DNA of 64,000 bases, taken from assembly GCA_026004095.1 (NCBI GenBank), contig BPIL01000002.1, positions 62,001 to 126,000 on the forward strand. The letters run 5' to 3'. Within the stretch, counting starts at the first letter, position 1. Every line of letters starts with the position of its first letter. The notes beneath the pieces are model-generated. The model was given only the letters and a program-made list of their open reading frames with translations. It did no database searches and was not told the DNA's origin. The stretch comes from Meiothermus sp. GTDB lineage: Bacteria > Deinococcota > Deinococci > Deinococcales > Thermaceae. Below are positions 54,520 through 64,000 of the stretch, piece after piece. Made by a program: the position numbers and the translations under genes.

Positions 54520-55659
54520 ATGGATCGAGTCCAACGCCTTCGCACCGTGGTCGCTGCTGCGCAAAAGCACCCCGTTTACGCCCAAAAACTCAGTAACGTA
54601 GATGTCCAGAGCCTGACCCCCGAGCGCATTACCAGCCTGCCCCTCACTACCCGTCAGGAGTGGCTGGCCTATATCCAGTCGAACCCCCAGCCCCCCAAAG
54701 GCGCGGCCCTGATGCACCTGACCCCGAGCCCGGCCATCGGCTGGATGCCCGAGTACCTCTCCGCCGAGGACGTGGAGTACCAGGCCCAGGCCTTATCGGC
54801 CCAGATGCAGCGCCTGGGGGTGGCCGGAAAGAAAGCCCTGGTGGCTTTTGGCTACCACATTTTTGCCGGGGGTTGGCTGTTTCACGAGGCCCTGCAACGG
54901 GCCGGTGCGATGGTTTTGCCGCATGGCCCCGGCGAGGCCGAGCGCATTGTGCAGCTACAGCAGCAGTACGGTTTCGAGATTCTGGTCGCTAACCCCAGCT
55001 TTGCCATGAAGATTGCCCAGGCCGGGGGCCGGTTTGAGCTTGTGATGGCCGGTGGCGAACCCTTTACCTCGGTGCCGGGCTACCGCGAGAAGCTCGAGCA
55101 GGCCATCGGCGGGGTTGCGGTTGACGCCTACGGCACCTCGGAGCTGGGGGTGGTGGCCGGGGAGGGGCTGGAAAAAAACGGGCTGTGGGAAATCCCCGAG
55201 ATGGCCATTATCGAGGTGCTCGACCCCGAGACCCTCGAGCCCACCCCGGAGGGCGAAAAAGGGGAGATGGTGGTGACCTCGCTCTCGCGTACCCTGATGC
55301 CCATGATCCGCTTCCGCACCGGCGACCTGGCGGTGGTATCGCGCCCCGAGGGGCGGCTCTGCCTGCCCCGGGGGGTGATTGGGCGCACCGACCTGATGGT
55401 CAAGGTAAAGGGGGTCAAGCTCTACCCCACCGAACTGGCCCCCCTGCTGATGGCCTTTGGCATTGACCCTCGCGGCGGTGCCCAACTGGTGGTGGAGACC
55501 AAAGAAGGTGGCACCGACAAGCTCACCCTGCGCATCAAGGCCGAGGCGGTGCCGCCCCAGCTTGGCCCGGCCTTGCAGCAGGCCACCGGCATCCGCCTGG
55601 ACGAGATTCAGGCCGACCCGGCCCTGGAAGGGCCGCCCCTGGTGGATAAGCGCTACTAA
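54520..55659 (+). CDS. PaaK-like AMP-dependent ligase (phenylacetate-CoA ligase family)
   Basis: A 379-aa member of the adenylate-forming superfamily, shorter than typical PaaK (about 430). Visible parts: SLPLTTRQEWLAYIQ, FGYHIFAGGWLFHEALQRAGAMVLPHG, VDAYGTSELGVVAGE (acyl-binding/adenylation motif), MIRFRTGDLAVVSRPEGRLC, IGRTDLMVKVKGVKLYPTEL with the hinge and catalytic Lys region. ATG 54520 follows AAAGGAGCCC, and a TATAAT box lies about 28 nt upstream. Substrate is an organic acid, not identifiable here. Confidence 0.85.
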   Translation: MDRVQRLRTVVAAAQKHPVYAQKLSNVDVQSLTPERITSLPLTTRQEWLAYIQSNPQPPKGAALMHLTPSPAIGWMPEYLSAEDVEYQAQALSAQMQRLGVAGKKALVAFGYHIFAGGWLFHEALQRAGAMVLPHGPGEAERIVQLQQQYGFEILVANPSFAMKIAQAGGRFELVMAGGEPFTSVPGYREKLEQAIGGVAVDAYGTSELGVVAGEGLEKNGLWEIPEMAIIEVLDPETLEPTPEGEKGEMVVTSLSRTLMPMIRFRTGDLAVVSRPEGRLCLPRGVIGRTDLMVKVKGVKLYPTELAPLLMAFGIDPRGGAQLVVETKEGGTDKLTLRIKAEAVPPQLGPALQQATGIRLDEIQADPALEGPPLVDKRY

Positions 55660-55675
55660 AAATCTCTTCCGAAAG

Positions 55676-55703
55676 CCCCTCCCAGTGGCAGATCTGGGAG
55701 GGG
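55676..55703 (+). terminator. Terminator hairpin after the PaaK-like gene
   Basis: CCCCTCCCAG (55676-55685) pairs with CTGGGAGGGG (55694-55703). The T tail is weak (GTGCTTT). It separates the ligase gene from the complex I operon. Confidence 0.65.
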
Positions 55704-55792
55704 GTGCTTTGGGGCTTGGCTGGCAGGGGCACGGTAGGTTTTTCCACAATGTTTGTCCGTATTCCAAACTATTCTCATAACTAACAACCTGG

Positions 55793-55820
55793 TTGCGTCG
55801 GGAAGGTGGAAGTGTAAGAT
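55793..55820 (+). promoter_or_regulatory. Promoter of the complex I operon
   Basis: TTGCGT (55793-55798), 16-nt spacer, TAAGAT (55815-55820). A leader of about 80 nt precedes nuoA, with AGAGGAGGCGC before the ATG. Confidence 0.6.
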
Positions 55821-55909
55821 GTTGGCGACAGTTGGTCGGGCGGTGTGGGCTTTAACACGCCTCGTGAAGATAGGCACAAGCTCGACCACCCTAGTAGCAG
55901 AGGAGGCGC

Positions 55910-56269
55910 ATGTCACCGATAAGTGAGTATCAGGCTTTACTGGTGTACCTGGCTGTTGCCGTCGGCATTGCCGTGCTGGCAACCGTGGTGGGGGCCCTCT
56001 TAGGCCCTAAAAAGGGTGGGCGTTTCAAGCTGATGCCCTATGAGTCGGGCAACGACCCCGCCGGGGAGGTCAAGCGCTTCCCGGTGCACTTCTACGCGGT
56101 GGCGATGCTGTTCATCATCTTCGACGTGGAGGTGGCCTTTTTGTGGCCCTACGCGGTGAGCGCCGGCACCGTGGGTGTGGTGGGCTTTGTGGGCCTGCTG
56201 GTCTTTACGCTTTTGTTGTTCGTGGGTTTTTTGTACGAGTGGTACAAGGGCGTGATGAAATGGCACTAG
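55910..56269 (+). CDS. nuoA: NADH-quinone oxidoreductase subunit A
   Basis: Membrane subunit of proton-pumping complex I, 119 aa, three helices. The conserved loop [40 protein letters not shown] is complete. First gene of the nuoABCDEFGH operon, with the same order as the Thermus nqo7-6-5-4-2-1-3-8 genes. Confidence 0.96.
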   Translation: MSPISEYQALLVYLAVAVGIAVLATVVGALLGPKKGGRFKLMPYESGNDPAGEVKRFPVHFYAVAMLFIIFDVEVAFLWPYAVSAGTVGVVGFVGLLVFTLLLFVGFLYEWYKGVMKWH

Positions 56270-56295
56270 CGCGCCCGGCCCAAAGGGGGTTTTGA

Positions 56296-56835
<540 letters not shown>

Positions 56836-56850
56836 GGGCTCGAGGTGGAC

Positions 56851-57474
56851 ATGCAAAAGCTGACCGAGCTAAAAAAGCAGGCTCAGGCCAACGGTTGGGC
56901 CATCGAGGAGGCCCACGGCAACACCTGGGTGGTGGTGCCCCGCGGCGAGTTCAAGGCCTTGCTGGCCCAGCTCAAAAGCCAGGGCTGGAACTACCTGGCC
57001 GACGTGGTGGGCATTGACTATCTGAAATACCCCCAACCCAAACCGGAGCGTTTCTGCGTGGTCTACGAACTGGTCTCGCTGCCCGGCTACCAGGGGGGCG
57101 ATGGCAGCCGGGTTTTTATCCGGGTGTATGTGCCCGAGGCCAACCCCAGCCTGCCCAGCCTGACCGACCTGTGGATGGGGGCCGACTACCTCGAGCGCGA
57201 GGTCTTCGACCTGCTGGGCATCCGCTTCGAGGGCCACCCCGACCTGCGCAAAATCCTGACCCCCGAAGACCTGGAAGGCCACCCCCTGCGCAAGGACTTC
57301 CCCCTGGGTGAGACCCCTACCCTGTTCAAAGAGGGCCGCTTCATTGACCCCGACGCCTTCCGGGCCGGCCTGTCCGGCGATAAAGGCGGCATGACCGGCT
57401 GGCGGGGCGGTACCCGCAAGGGCTACCAGGACGTGGCCGCTGAGGTGCAGAAGGTTGTGAAGGGAGGCAACTGA
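56851..57474 (+). CDS. nuoC: NADH-quinone oxidoreductase subunit C
   Basis: 30-kDa-type subunit, about 207 aa, closely following Thermus Nqo5: [52 protein letters not shown] and [20 protein letters not shown] take ATG 56851 with CGAGGTG upstream; GTG 56845 is two codons earlier. Stop overlaps the nuoD start (TGATG). Confidence 0.95.
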   Translation: MQKLTELKKQAQANGWAIEEAHGNTWVVVPRGEFKALLAQLKSQGWNYLADVVGIDYLKYPQPKPERFCVVYELVSLPGYQGGDGSRVFIRVYVPEANPSLPSLTDLWMGADYLEREVFDLLGIRFEGHPDLRKILTPEDLEGHPLRKDFPLGETPTLFKEGRFIDPDAFRAGLSGDKGGMTGWRGGTRKGYQDVAAEVQKVVKGGN

Positions 57475-58721
57475 TGGTGCGCGACCCGCAAAAGCTACAC
57501 AGCCCTTCGGTGGAGGCCTACGACATCGCCGATGCGCCGGAGCTGAAGTCCGAGGTCATGACCCTCAACGTGGGGCCCCAGCACCCCTCGACCCACGGGG
57601 TGCTGCGGGTGGTGGTGGATCTCTCGGGGGAGCAGATTCTGCGCCTGACCCCCCATATCGGCTACCTCCATACCGGCTTCGAGAAGAACATGGAGCACCG
57701 CACCTACACCCAGTGCCTTACCTACACCCCCCGCATGGACTACCTGCACAGCTTCAGCCACGACCTGGCCTATGCCCTGAGCGTGGAGAAGCTGGTGGGG
57801 GCGCAGGTGCCCCCCAGGGCCCAGGCCATCCGGGTGATGCTCAACGAGCTGTCCCGCATCGCCTCGCACCTGGTCTTTCTGGGGACGGGCCTGCTGGACT
57901 TTGGCGCGCTGACGCCGTTCTTTTACGCTTTCCGCGAGCGCGAGGCGGTGCTCGACCTCTTCGAGTGGGTCTCGGGGCAGCGCTTCCACCACAACTACAT
58001 CCGGATTGGCGGCCTCAAGGAAGACCTGCCGCCGGAGTTTCTGGGCGAGGTGAAGAAGTTCATCGCGCAGATGCCGGCCCGGATTGACGAGTACGAGGCT
58101 TTGTTCCGGGAAAGCCCCATCTTTTACGAGCGCGCCCGCGGCGTGGCGGTGATCCCCCCCGAGGCGGCCATCAACCTTTCCCTCACCGGGGGCAGCCTGC
58201 GGGCCTCGGGGGTTAACTACGACGTGCGCAAGGCCTACCCCTACGCAGGCTACGAGACCTACGACTTCGACGTCCCGGTGCTGACGGGCGGTGACGTCTT
58301 CGACCGGATGGTGATCCGCATCCTGGAGATGCGCGAGTCGGTCAAGATCATCCGGCAGGCCGTGGAGCGGCTCGAGGCCCTCGGGCCGGGCCCCATCCGC
58401 GACCCCAACCCGCAGATCTCGCTGCCGCCGCGCCACCTGCTGGAAACCTCGATGGAGGCGGTAATCTACCACTTCAAACTGGTGACCGAGGGCTTCCACC
58501 CGGCCCTGGGTGAGGTTTACGTGCCCACCGAGAGCGCCCGGGGTGAGCTGGGTTACTACATCGTTTCCGATGGTGGTTCCATGCCCTACCGGGTCAAAGT
58601 ACGCGCACCCAGCTTTGTGAACCTGCAAAGCCTGCCCTATGCTTGCAAGGGCGTGCAGATGGCCGATATGGTTGTGGTGATCGCATCTTTAGACCCGGTG
58701 ATGGGGGATGTGGATCGGTGA
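57474..58721 (+). CDS. nuoD: NADH-quinone oxidoreductase subunit D
   Basis: 49-kDa-type quinone-binding subunit, 415 aa. Conserved [23 protein letters not shown] (quinone-pocket His), [18 protein letters not shown] with the quinone Tyr region, [19 protein letters not shown] and the C-terminal DPVMGDVDR. Start ATG 57474 overlaps nuoC by 1 nt. A 49-nt gap leads to nuoE. Confidence 0.96.
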   Translation: MVRDPQKLHSPSVEAYDIADAPELKSEVMTLNVGPQHPSTHGVLRVVVDLSGEQILRLTPHIGYLHTGFEKNMEHRTYTQCLTYTPRMDYLHSFSHDLAYALSVEKLVGAQVPPRAQAIRVMLNELSRIASHLVFLGTGLLDFGALTPFFYAFREREAVLDLFEWVSGQRFHHNYIRIGGLKEDLPPEFLGEVKKFIAQMPARIDEYEALFRESPIFYERARGVAVIPPEAAINLSLTGGSLRASGVNYDVRKAYPYAGYETYDFDVPVLTGGDVFDRMVIRILEMRESVKIIRQAVERLEALGPGPIRDPNPQISLPPRHLLETSMEAVIYHFKLVTEGFHPALGEVYVPTESARGELGYYIVSDGGSMPYRVKVRAPSFVNLQSLPYACKGVQMADMVVVIASLDPVMGDVDR

Positions 58722-58770
58722 GTTTTTCGCGGGGTCTGGCGAGTCCAGGCCCCCGATGATGCGGAGGCGT

Positions 58771-59322
58771 ATGGGATTTTTCGACGATAAGCAAGACTGG
58801 TTAAACGAGGTATTCGCGCAGTACCCCGACCGACGGGCGGCCCTCATGCCCATGCTGCGGCGGGTGCAACAGGACGAGGGCTGGATCTCCCCCGAACGCC
58901 AGGAGGAGATCGCCCGAATCCTAGGTACGACAGCAACCGAGGTGGCGGGGGTGATGAGCTTTTACAGCTACTACCAGGCCCTGCCCACCGGCAAGTACCA
59001 CCTGCAGGTGTGCGCCACCCTGAGCTGCGCCATTGGCGGGGCCGACGAGCTGTGGGACGAGCTTGTCGAAACGCTGGGCATCCTGCGCGGGGAGGTCACC
59101 CCCGACGGGCTCTTCAGCATCCAGAAGGTGGAGTGCCTGGGCTCCTGCCACACCGCGCCGGTGATTCAGGTCAACGACGAGCCCTATGTGGAGTGCGTGA
59201 CCAAGGCCCGGCTGCACGCGCTCTTGCAGGGCCTGCGGGAAGGGAAGAAGCTCGAGGAAATCGCGTTGCCCGGCAAGGTGGGGCACGAGGTACACGTGCG
59301 TGGGGAGGAGGTGGGCGCATGA
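58771..59322 (+). CDS. nuoE: NADH-quinone oxidoreductase subunit E
   Basis: 24-kDa subunit with a 2Fe-2S cluster (N1a), 183 aa. Ligands Cys81 and Cys86 (CATLSC) and Cys122 and Cys126 (ECLGSC). ATG 58771 ([11 protein letters not shown]) with CGGAGGCGT upstream is clearly better than the earlier in-frame start that overlaps nuoD. ATGA overlap with nuoF. Confidence 0.96.
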   Translation: MGFFDDKQDWLNEVFAQYPDRRAALMPMLRRVQQDEGWISPERQEEIARILGTTATEVAGVMSFYSYYQALPTGKYHLQVCATLSCAIGGADELWDELVETLGILRGEVTPDGLFSIQKVECLGSCHTAPVIQVNDEPYVECVTKARLHALLQGLREGKKLEEIALPGKVGHEVHVRGEEVGA

Positions 59323-60635
59323 CCGGCCCCATCGTGAGCGGAAAAGACCCCCGTTTCGAGAAGACCCTTTACAAACACGTGGGCCAGCCCAACTCCTGGA
59401 CGCTCAGCTATTACCTGGCCCACGGCGGCTACCAGGCCATCCGCAAGGCCATCGCCCAGGGCCAGGACTGGGTGATCGAGGAGGTCAAGAAGTCCGGCCT
59501 GCGCGGGCGCGGTGGGGCGGGCTTCCCCACCGGGCTCAAGTGGAGCTTCATGCCCAGAAACACCGGCAAGCAGCACTACATCGTCTGCAACGCCGACGAG
59601 TCGGAGCCGGGCTCCTTCAAAGACCGCTACCTGATGGAAGACGACCCCCATCAGCTCATCGAGGGCATGATGATCGCGGGGGTGGCGATTCAGGCTAGTA
59701 AGGGCTACATCTACATCCGCGGCGAGTACCGCCGGGCCTACGACCGGCTTATCGCAGCGATTCGCGAGGCCTACGCGGCGGGCTACCTGGGCCAGAACGT
59801 GATGGGCACCGGCTTCAGCTTTGACCTGTATGTGCACCGGGGGGCCGGGGCCTACATCTGCGGCGAGGAGACCGCCCTGATGAACTCCCTCGAGGGCCTG
59901 CGGGCCAACCCCCGCATGAAGCCTCCCTTCCCGGCCCAGGCCGGCCTGTGGGGGATGCCCACCACCATCAACAACGTGGAGTCGCTCTGCTCGGTGGTGC
60001 ACATCATCGAGCGCGGGGCCGACTGGTTCGCCAGCATGGGCACCGAAAAGTCCAAGGGCCACAAGCTCTTCCAGGTCTCGGGCCCCTTCAAGCGCCCCGG
60101 CGTGTACGAGCTGCCCCTGGGCACCACCTTCCGCGAGCTGCTCTTCGACTGGGCTGGGGGCCCCACCGAGCCCATCCAGGCCATTATTCCGGGAGGCTCT
60201 TCCTGCCCGCCTTTGCCCTGGAACGACGAAATCCTGGACACCCCTATGGACTACGAGTCCATCAGCGCCAAAGGCTCGCTGCTGGGCACCGGGGGGGTGA
60301 TCGGCATCCCGGCCAGCATGAGCATGGTGGATGCTATGTGGAACATAACCCGCTTCTACGGCCACGAGTCCTGCGGCAAGTGCACCCCCTGCCGCGAGGG
60401 GGTTTCGGGCTGGATGGTGAGCCTGTTCGAGAAGATTGGAACCGGGCAGGGCCAGAAAGGCGATGTGGAGCTTTTGGAGAGCATGCTCGACCAGATCGAG
60501 GGCCGCAGCTTCTGTGCGCTGGCCGATGCGGCCTGCTGGCCGGTGCGCGGCAGCCTCAAGCACTTCCGCCACCAGTTTGTGGAGGCTGTGGAACAGGGCA
60601 GACCGGTGGAGCGCCTGGGGAGCCGCTGGGGGTGA
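59319..60635 (+). CDS. nuoF: NADH-quinone oxidoreductase subunit F
   Basis: NADH- and FMN-binding 51-kDa subunit, 438 aa: [19 protein letters not shown] (NADH/FMN loop), [32 protein letters not shown], and 4Fe-4S N3 ligands in [12 protein letters not shown] plus a later Cys in [15 protein letters not shown] 59319 overlaps nuoE by 4 nt. Site of NADH oxidation. Confidence 0.96.
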   Translation: MTGPIVSGKDPRFEKTLYKHVGQPNSWTLSYYLAHGGYQAIRKAIAQGQDWVIEEVKKSGLRGRGGAGFPTGLKWSFMPRNTGKQHYIVCNADESEPGSFKDRYLMEDDPHQLIEGMMIAGVAIQASKGYIYIRGEYRRAYDRLIAAIREAYAAGYLGQNVMGTGFSFDLYVHRGAGAYICGEETALMNSLEGLRANPRMKPPFPAQAGLWGMPTTINNVESLCSVVHIIERGADWFASMGTEKSKGHKLFQVSGPFKRPGVYELPLGTTFRELLFDWAGGPTEPIQAIIPGGSSCPPLPWNDEILDTPMDYESISAKGSLLGTGGVIGIPASMSMVDAMWNITRFYGHESCGKCTPCREGVSGWMVSLFEKIGTGQGQKGDVELLESMLDQIEGRSFCALADAACWPVRGSLKHFRHQFVEAVEQGRPVERLGSRWG

Positions 60636-60643
60636 GGTAGGAA

Positions 60644-63010
60644 ATGGCCAAGGTAACTATTAACGACAGAACCATAGAGGTACCGAACGGCACCTCGGTG
60701 ATGGATGCCATCTTCCACGCTGGCTACGACGTGCCCTTATTCTGCGCCGAAAAGCACCTCTCGCCCATTGGGGCCTGCCGGATGTGCCTGGTCAGAACCG
60801 GCAGCCCGCGCAAAGGGCCGGACGGCAACTTCATCATGGAGGATGGGCAGCCCAAAATTTTCTGGATGCCCAAGCTGGCGGCGGCCTGCATTACCGCGGT
60901 AACCGACGGGATGGTGGTGGACACCCTCTCCGACGAGGTGAAGCACGCCCAGTCGGGCATGGTGGAGCTGACCCTGCTCAACCACCCGCTGGACTGCCCC
61001 ACCTGCGACAAGGGCGGGGCCTGCGAGCTACAGGATCGCAGCTACGAGTACGGCCTGGTGGAGAAGTTCTACCAGCCCGACCCCATGGAGCTGCCCATGT
61101 ACACCCGCTTCGAGATGACCCGGCGGCACGTGGACAAGCACCATCCGCTCTCGCCCTTCATCGTGCTCGACCGCGAGCGCTGCATTCACTGCAAGCGCTG
61201 CGTGCGCTACTTCGAGGAGATCCCGGGCGACGAGGTGCTCGACTTTATCGAGCGGGGGGTGCACACCTTCATCAACAGCGAGGATGACGGCCTGCCCTCC
61301 AACTTCACCGGCAACATCGTGGACATCTGCCCGGTGGGGGCCCTGCTCGACCGAACCGCGCGCTTCCGGGCCCGCAACTGGGAGTACGACGCCACCGAGA
61401 CCACCTCGATGGACGATGCCTGCGGGGCGGCCATCACCGTGGACACCCGCAGCGGGCTGCTCGAGCGCATCCGGGCCGCCGAGCGCCGCGAGGTGAACGA
61501 GGTCTGGATCTCCGATGCGGCCCGCTTCGGCCACGAATGGGTGAACGAAAACCGGGTGCGTTCGCCGCTGGTTCGCAAGGACGGAAAGCTGGTAGAGACC
61601 ACCTGGGAGGAGGCCCTCGAGGCCATTCGCAAGGGCTTGAGCGGCGTGGCCAAATCGGACATCGGCGTGTATCTGGCGGGCAGCAGCACCCTCGAGGAGG
61701 GTCTGGCGGCCCTCGAGCTTACCCAGGCCCTGGGTACGCCGCACCGCGACTTCCAGGGCCGCACCGCCTACCCGGTGACCGGCTTTACCCCGGCCAGCTT
61801 CGATGAGCTGCTGGACGCCGAGTTTGTGCTGATCCTGGGCGAGCCCACCGAGGAGGCCCCCACCCTGCACCTCAGGCTCTCGGAGTACAGCCGCGGCCTC
61901 AAACCAGCCGGCAAACTGAACCACGGCACCCCCTTCGCCGACCTCAACATCAAGGAGCGGATGCCCCGCCTGACCCACAAGCTGGCCCTCTTCAGCGCCT
62001 ACCCCAGCAACACCGCCAAGTGGGCCGGGGCCAGCGGCGTGCATGCACCGGGGGCCGAGGCGGCCCTGCTGGCGGCCCTGCTGAACCAGGGCGAAGCCCC
62101 GGCGGGCCTGGCCGAGGCGGTGGCCTGGGCCAGGGAGCGCCTGGCGAAGAGCCAGCGGGTGGTGCTGGTGCTGGGGGCCGGGGTGCTCAACCGGCCCGAG
62201 GCGGCCATCAAGGCCAAGCAGCTCGCCGAGCGCACCGGCGCCAAGGTGATGTGCATGACCCCGGCGGCCAACGCGCGGGGTCTGGAGGCGCTGGGCTTCT
62301 TCCCCGGCAAGGGCGGCGCGGGCTGGACGGAAACCGGGCCCCGGGCGGTCTACTACGCCTACCTGCCCACCCTGGCCCAGCTCAAGGCGGCCTCTTTCCG
62401 CATCCTGCACCTCACGCACCGGCACCCGCTGGCCGAGCGGTACGCCGACGTGATATTGCCCAACCAGACACCCTACGAAAAGCGCGGCCATACCCTGAAC
62501 CTCGAGGGCCGGGTGCTGCCTTTGGAGCCTGCGGCCATCAACAACGGCGAAGCCGACGGGGCGGTGGCGGCGCTGGCGGTGCTGGCCGAGGCTTTGGGGG
62601 TCAAAACCCCGGTGCGGCTGGTGCGCCAGGCCACCCGCCTGTTGGTCGAAAAGCACAAACTGCCGGCGGTGCTCGAGCGCTGGCTGCCCAAAGGTACCGG
62701 CTGGGCCGCCTCCGAGGCCGACGCCACCCAGGGAGCCCTCTACCTGCGCCCCACCATGTGGCGGCGGGAGCAGGTGGTGGGGGCGGTGGCCCAGGCGGTC
62801 GAACTGAAACTGGAGATGAGCCCGGCCACAGCCCGCGCCCAGGGCCTGGCCGATGGGTACTGGGTTGAACTCGAGCTGCCCGGTGGACAGGAACGCCTCG
62901 AGGTCAAGACCGTGGAGGGGTTGCCCGATGGCGTGATGTACGTGCCGGCCCTGGGGGCCTGGGCAGGCCGCTGCGTGGAGGCCAAAATTCTGGTAGGAGG
63001 TGCCGCATGA
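60644..63010 (+). CDS. nuoG: NADH-quinone oxidoreductase subunit G
   Basis: Large FeS subunit, 788 aa, like Thermus Nqo3. N-terminal 2Fe-2S ferredoxin domain ([18 protein letters not shown]), His/Cys cluster region [19 protein letters not shown], then [16 protein letters not shown] and [12 protein letters not shown], followed by a molybdopterin oxidoreductase-like domain without cofactor (about 240-780). Thermus Nqo3 carries an extra cluster N7; the CGAAI and neighbouring segments here would need alignment to judge. Overlaps nuoH by 4 nt. Confidence 0.95.
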   Translation: MAKVTINDRTIEVPNGTSVMDAIFHAGYDVPLFCAEKHLSPIGACRMCLVRTGSPRKGPDGNFIMEDGQPKIFWMPKLAAACITAVTDGMVVDTLSDEVKHAQSGMVELTLLNHPLDCPTCDKGGACELQDRSYEYGLVEKFYQPDPMELPMYTRFEMTRRHVDKHHPLSPFIVLDRERCIHCKRCVRYFEEIPGDEVLDFIERGVHTFINSEDDGLPSNFTGNIVDICPVGALLDRTARFRARNWEYDATETTSMDDACGAAITVDTRSGLLERIRAAERREVNEVWISDAARFGHEWVNENRVRSPLVRKDGKLVETTWEEALEAIRKGLSGVAKSDIGVYLAGSSTLEEGLAALELTQALGTPHRDFQGRTAYPVTGFTPASFDELLDAEFVLILGEPTEEAPTLHLRLSEYSRGLKPAGKLNHGTPFADLNIKERMPRLTHKLALFSAYPSNTAKWAGASGVHAPGAEAALLAALLNQGEAPAGLAEAVAWARERLAKSQRVVLVLGAGVLNRPEAAIKAKQLAERTGAKVMCMTPAANARGLEALGFFPGKGGAGWTETGPRAVYYAYLPTLAQLKAASFRILHLTHRHPLAERYADVILPNQTPYEKRGHTLNLEGRVLPLEPAAINNGEADGAVAALAVLAEALGVKTPVRLVRQATRLLVEKHKLPAVLERWLPKGTGWAASEADATQGALYLRPTMWRREQVVGAVAQAVELKLEMSPATARAQGLADGYWVELELPGGQERLEVKTVEGLPDGVMYVPALGAWAGRCVEAKILVGGAA

Positions 63011-64000
63011 ACCAGACCCAACAGAAGCACCCGCGCCTGGGGCGCCTCCAGACGCGCCTGGCTTTTGGCGCACCGCTCCTGGCTGGCCTGGCGCTGGCCG
63101 CCGAGGCCACCCCTGCGGCCAGCTCGAGCGCCACCGACCCCTTGTGGATGGTGGGGATTAAAGCCTTTCTGGTCATCTTTGGCCTGCTGACCGCCTTTGC
63201 CTACATGACCCTGATTGAGCGGCGCCTGCTGGCCCGCATCCAGGTACGCCAGGGGCCCAACCGGGTGGGGCCTGGTGGCCTGTTACAACCCCTGGCCGAC
63301 GCCATCAAGTCCATCTTCAAGGAAGACCTGGTGGTTGCCAGGGCCGACAAAGTGGTCTTCGTGCTGGCCCCCATGATCTCCGTCACCTTTGCGGTGCTCA
63401 CCTTTGGCCTGATCCCTTTTGGCCCCAAGGATGCCTTCTTTGGCTACGACCCCTGGGTGATTGACCTGGACGTGGGCCTGCTCTACGTCTTCGCGGTTTC
63501 GGAGATCGCCATTTACGGCATCTTTTTGGCGGGCTGGGCCTCCAACTCCAAGTACTCCCTGCTGGGTTCGCTGCGCTCCTCGGCCTCGCTCATCTCCTAC
63601 GAGCTGGCCCTGGGCATCAGCCTGCTGGCCCCGGTTCTGCTGGTGGGCTCCCTGAACCTGCGGGAGATTGTCGAGTGGCAGCACCAGAATGGCTGGCTGA
63701 TTCTCTACATGCTTCCGGCTTTTGCCATCTTCCTCTTGACCAGCATGGCCGAAGCAGCCCGCACCCCCTTCGACCTGCCCGAGGCCGAACAGGAGCTGGT
63801 GGGGGGCTACAACACCGAGTACAGCTCCATTAAGTGGGCCCTGTTCCAGATGGCCGAGTACATCCACCTGATTACCGCCTCGGCCCTCATTCCCACACTC
63901 TTCCTGGGCGGCTGGCGGATGCCCGGCTTCATGGAGCAGATTCCCCTCATCGGCGGCCTGTTCGCCCTGCCCTACCTCTGGATGTTTGTCAAAATCGCGC
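63007..64000 (+). CDS. nuoH: NADH-quinone oxidoreductase subunit H (partial, runs out of window)
   Basis: Membrane subunit at the quinone channel, 331 residues visible. Core features match Thermus Nqo8: [41 protein letters not shown]-type sequence, [27 protein letters not shown], and [26 protein letters not shown]. The N-terminus is about 30 residues longer than in Thermus and looks like a signal sequence ([24 protein letters not shown]). The frame is open to the window end. Confidence 0.95.
   Translation, partial: MNQTQQKHPRLGRLQTRLAFGAPLLAGLALAAEATPAASSSATDPLWMVGIKAFLVIFGLLTAFAYMTLIERRLLARIQVRQGPNRVGPGGLLQPLADAIKSIFKEDLVVARADKVVFVLAPMISVTFAVLTFGLIPFGPKDAFFGYDPWVIDLDVGLLYVFAVSEIAIYGIFLAGWASNSKYSLLGSLRSSASLISYELALGISLLAPVLLVGSLNLREIVEWQHQNGWLILYMLPAFAIFLLTSMAEAARTPFDLPEAEQELVGGYNTEYSSIKWALFQMAEYIHLITASALIPTLFLGGWRMPGFMEQIPLIGGLFALPYLWMFVKIA

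Noticed and set aside
61028-63073. 681-codon antisense frame across nuoG
   Set aside because: Shadow frame of nuoG. Composition is repetitive Gly/Gln/His and no ribosome binding site or promoter is evident.

Overview
The window looks like chromosomal DNA of a Thermaceae bacterium, most likely Meiothermus or a close relative. The reasons are high GC, Thermus-like IF-2, NusA and complex I proteins, a YpdA-type bacillithiol enzyme, many apparently leaderless genes with a TAnnnT box 6-8 nt before the start codon, and very frequent CTCGAG palindromes. No phage, plasmid or CRISPR signal was seen. The only clear mobile element is one ISAs1-type insertion sequence.

Layout. 1-3528: rimP-nusA-rnpM-infB translation/transcription operon (minus, infB cut by the window edge). 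3571-3735: tRNA-Leu(CAG) with its own promoter and terminator. 3744-4905: an IS with a perfect 9-bp target duplication, inserted between the tRNA promoter and the divergent potABCD promoter. 4941-8759: spermidine/putrescine-type ABC transporter. 8861-9787: two tandem secreted c-type cytochromes. 9856-12961: a PadR-like regulator and a molybdate-type modABC transporter that carries six one-base frame disruptions. 12958-14303: tatA and rodA (minus). 14394-16221: a 34-aa membrane peptide, a frame-disrupted thiolase and a DUF4342 protein. 16231-21457: a minus-strand run of hydrolase, arginyltransferase-like protein, FdhF/YdeP-type molybdoenzyme, FdhD and DUF503. 21561-22550: ypdA.

22554-29223: branched-chain amino acid operon ilvB-ilvN-ilvC-leuA-cimA, preceded by a Leu/Val/Ile-rich leader peptide and mutually exclusive hairpins (a classical transcription attenuator). 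29220-35817: minus-strand genes for an alkylpyrone-type type III polyketide synthase with its methyltransferase, a nitroreductase, small membrane and exported proteins, a phosphohexomutase, an aldo/keto reductase and an SDR. 35876-39067: pntA1-pntA2-pntB transhydrogenase with GntR-like TGGTATACCA sites at its promoter. 39167-41698: lon protease (minus, frame-disrupted) with an HspR-type inverted repeat upstream. 41857-42014: a 40-aa membrane peptide with a near-consensus promoter.

42116-54002: a reductive pyrimidine degradation and uptake cluster: preT-preA (dihydropyrimidine dehydrogenase), hydA (dihydropyrimidinase), a nitrate/taurine/pyrimidine-type ABC transporter (ATPase, two permeases, binding protein), a beta-ureidopropionase-type amidohydrolase and a short PucR-like regulator, interrupted by a Uma2 nuclease gene and a LysE-type exporter. 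A 45-bp relic of a second permease 3' end lies behind the permease gene. 54134-55659: a zinc-ribbon protein and a PaaK-like ligase. 55793-64000: complex I operon nuoABCDEFGH, running out of the window in nuoH.

Genes with a broken frame are modA, modB, modC, the thiolase, fdhF, lon, the transposase and possibly preT. Each is restored by one- or two-base corrections and the surrounding protein is well conserved. From sequence alone I cannot decide between real decay and sequencing error.
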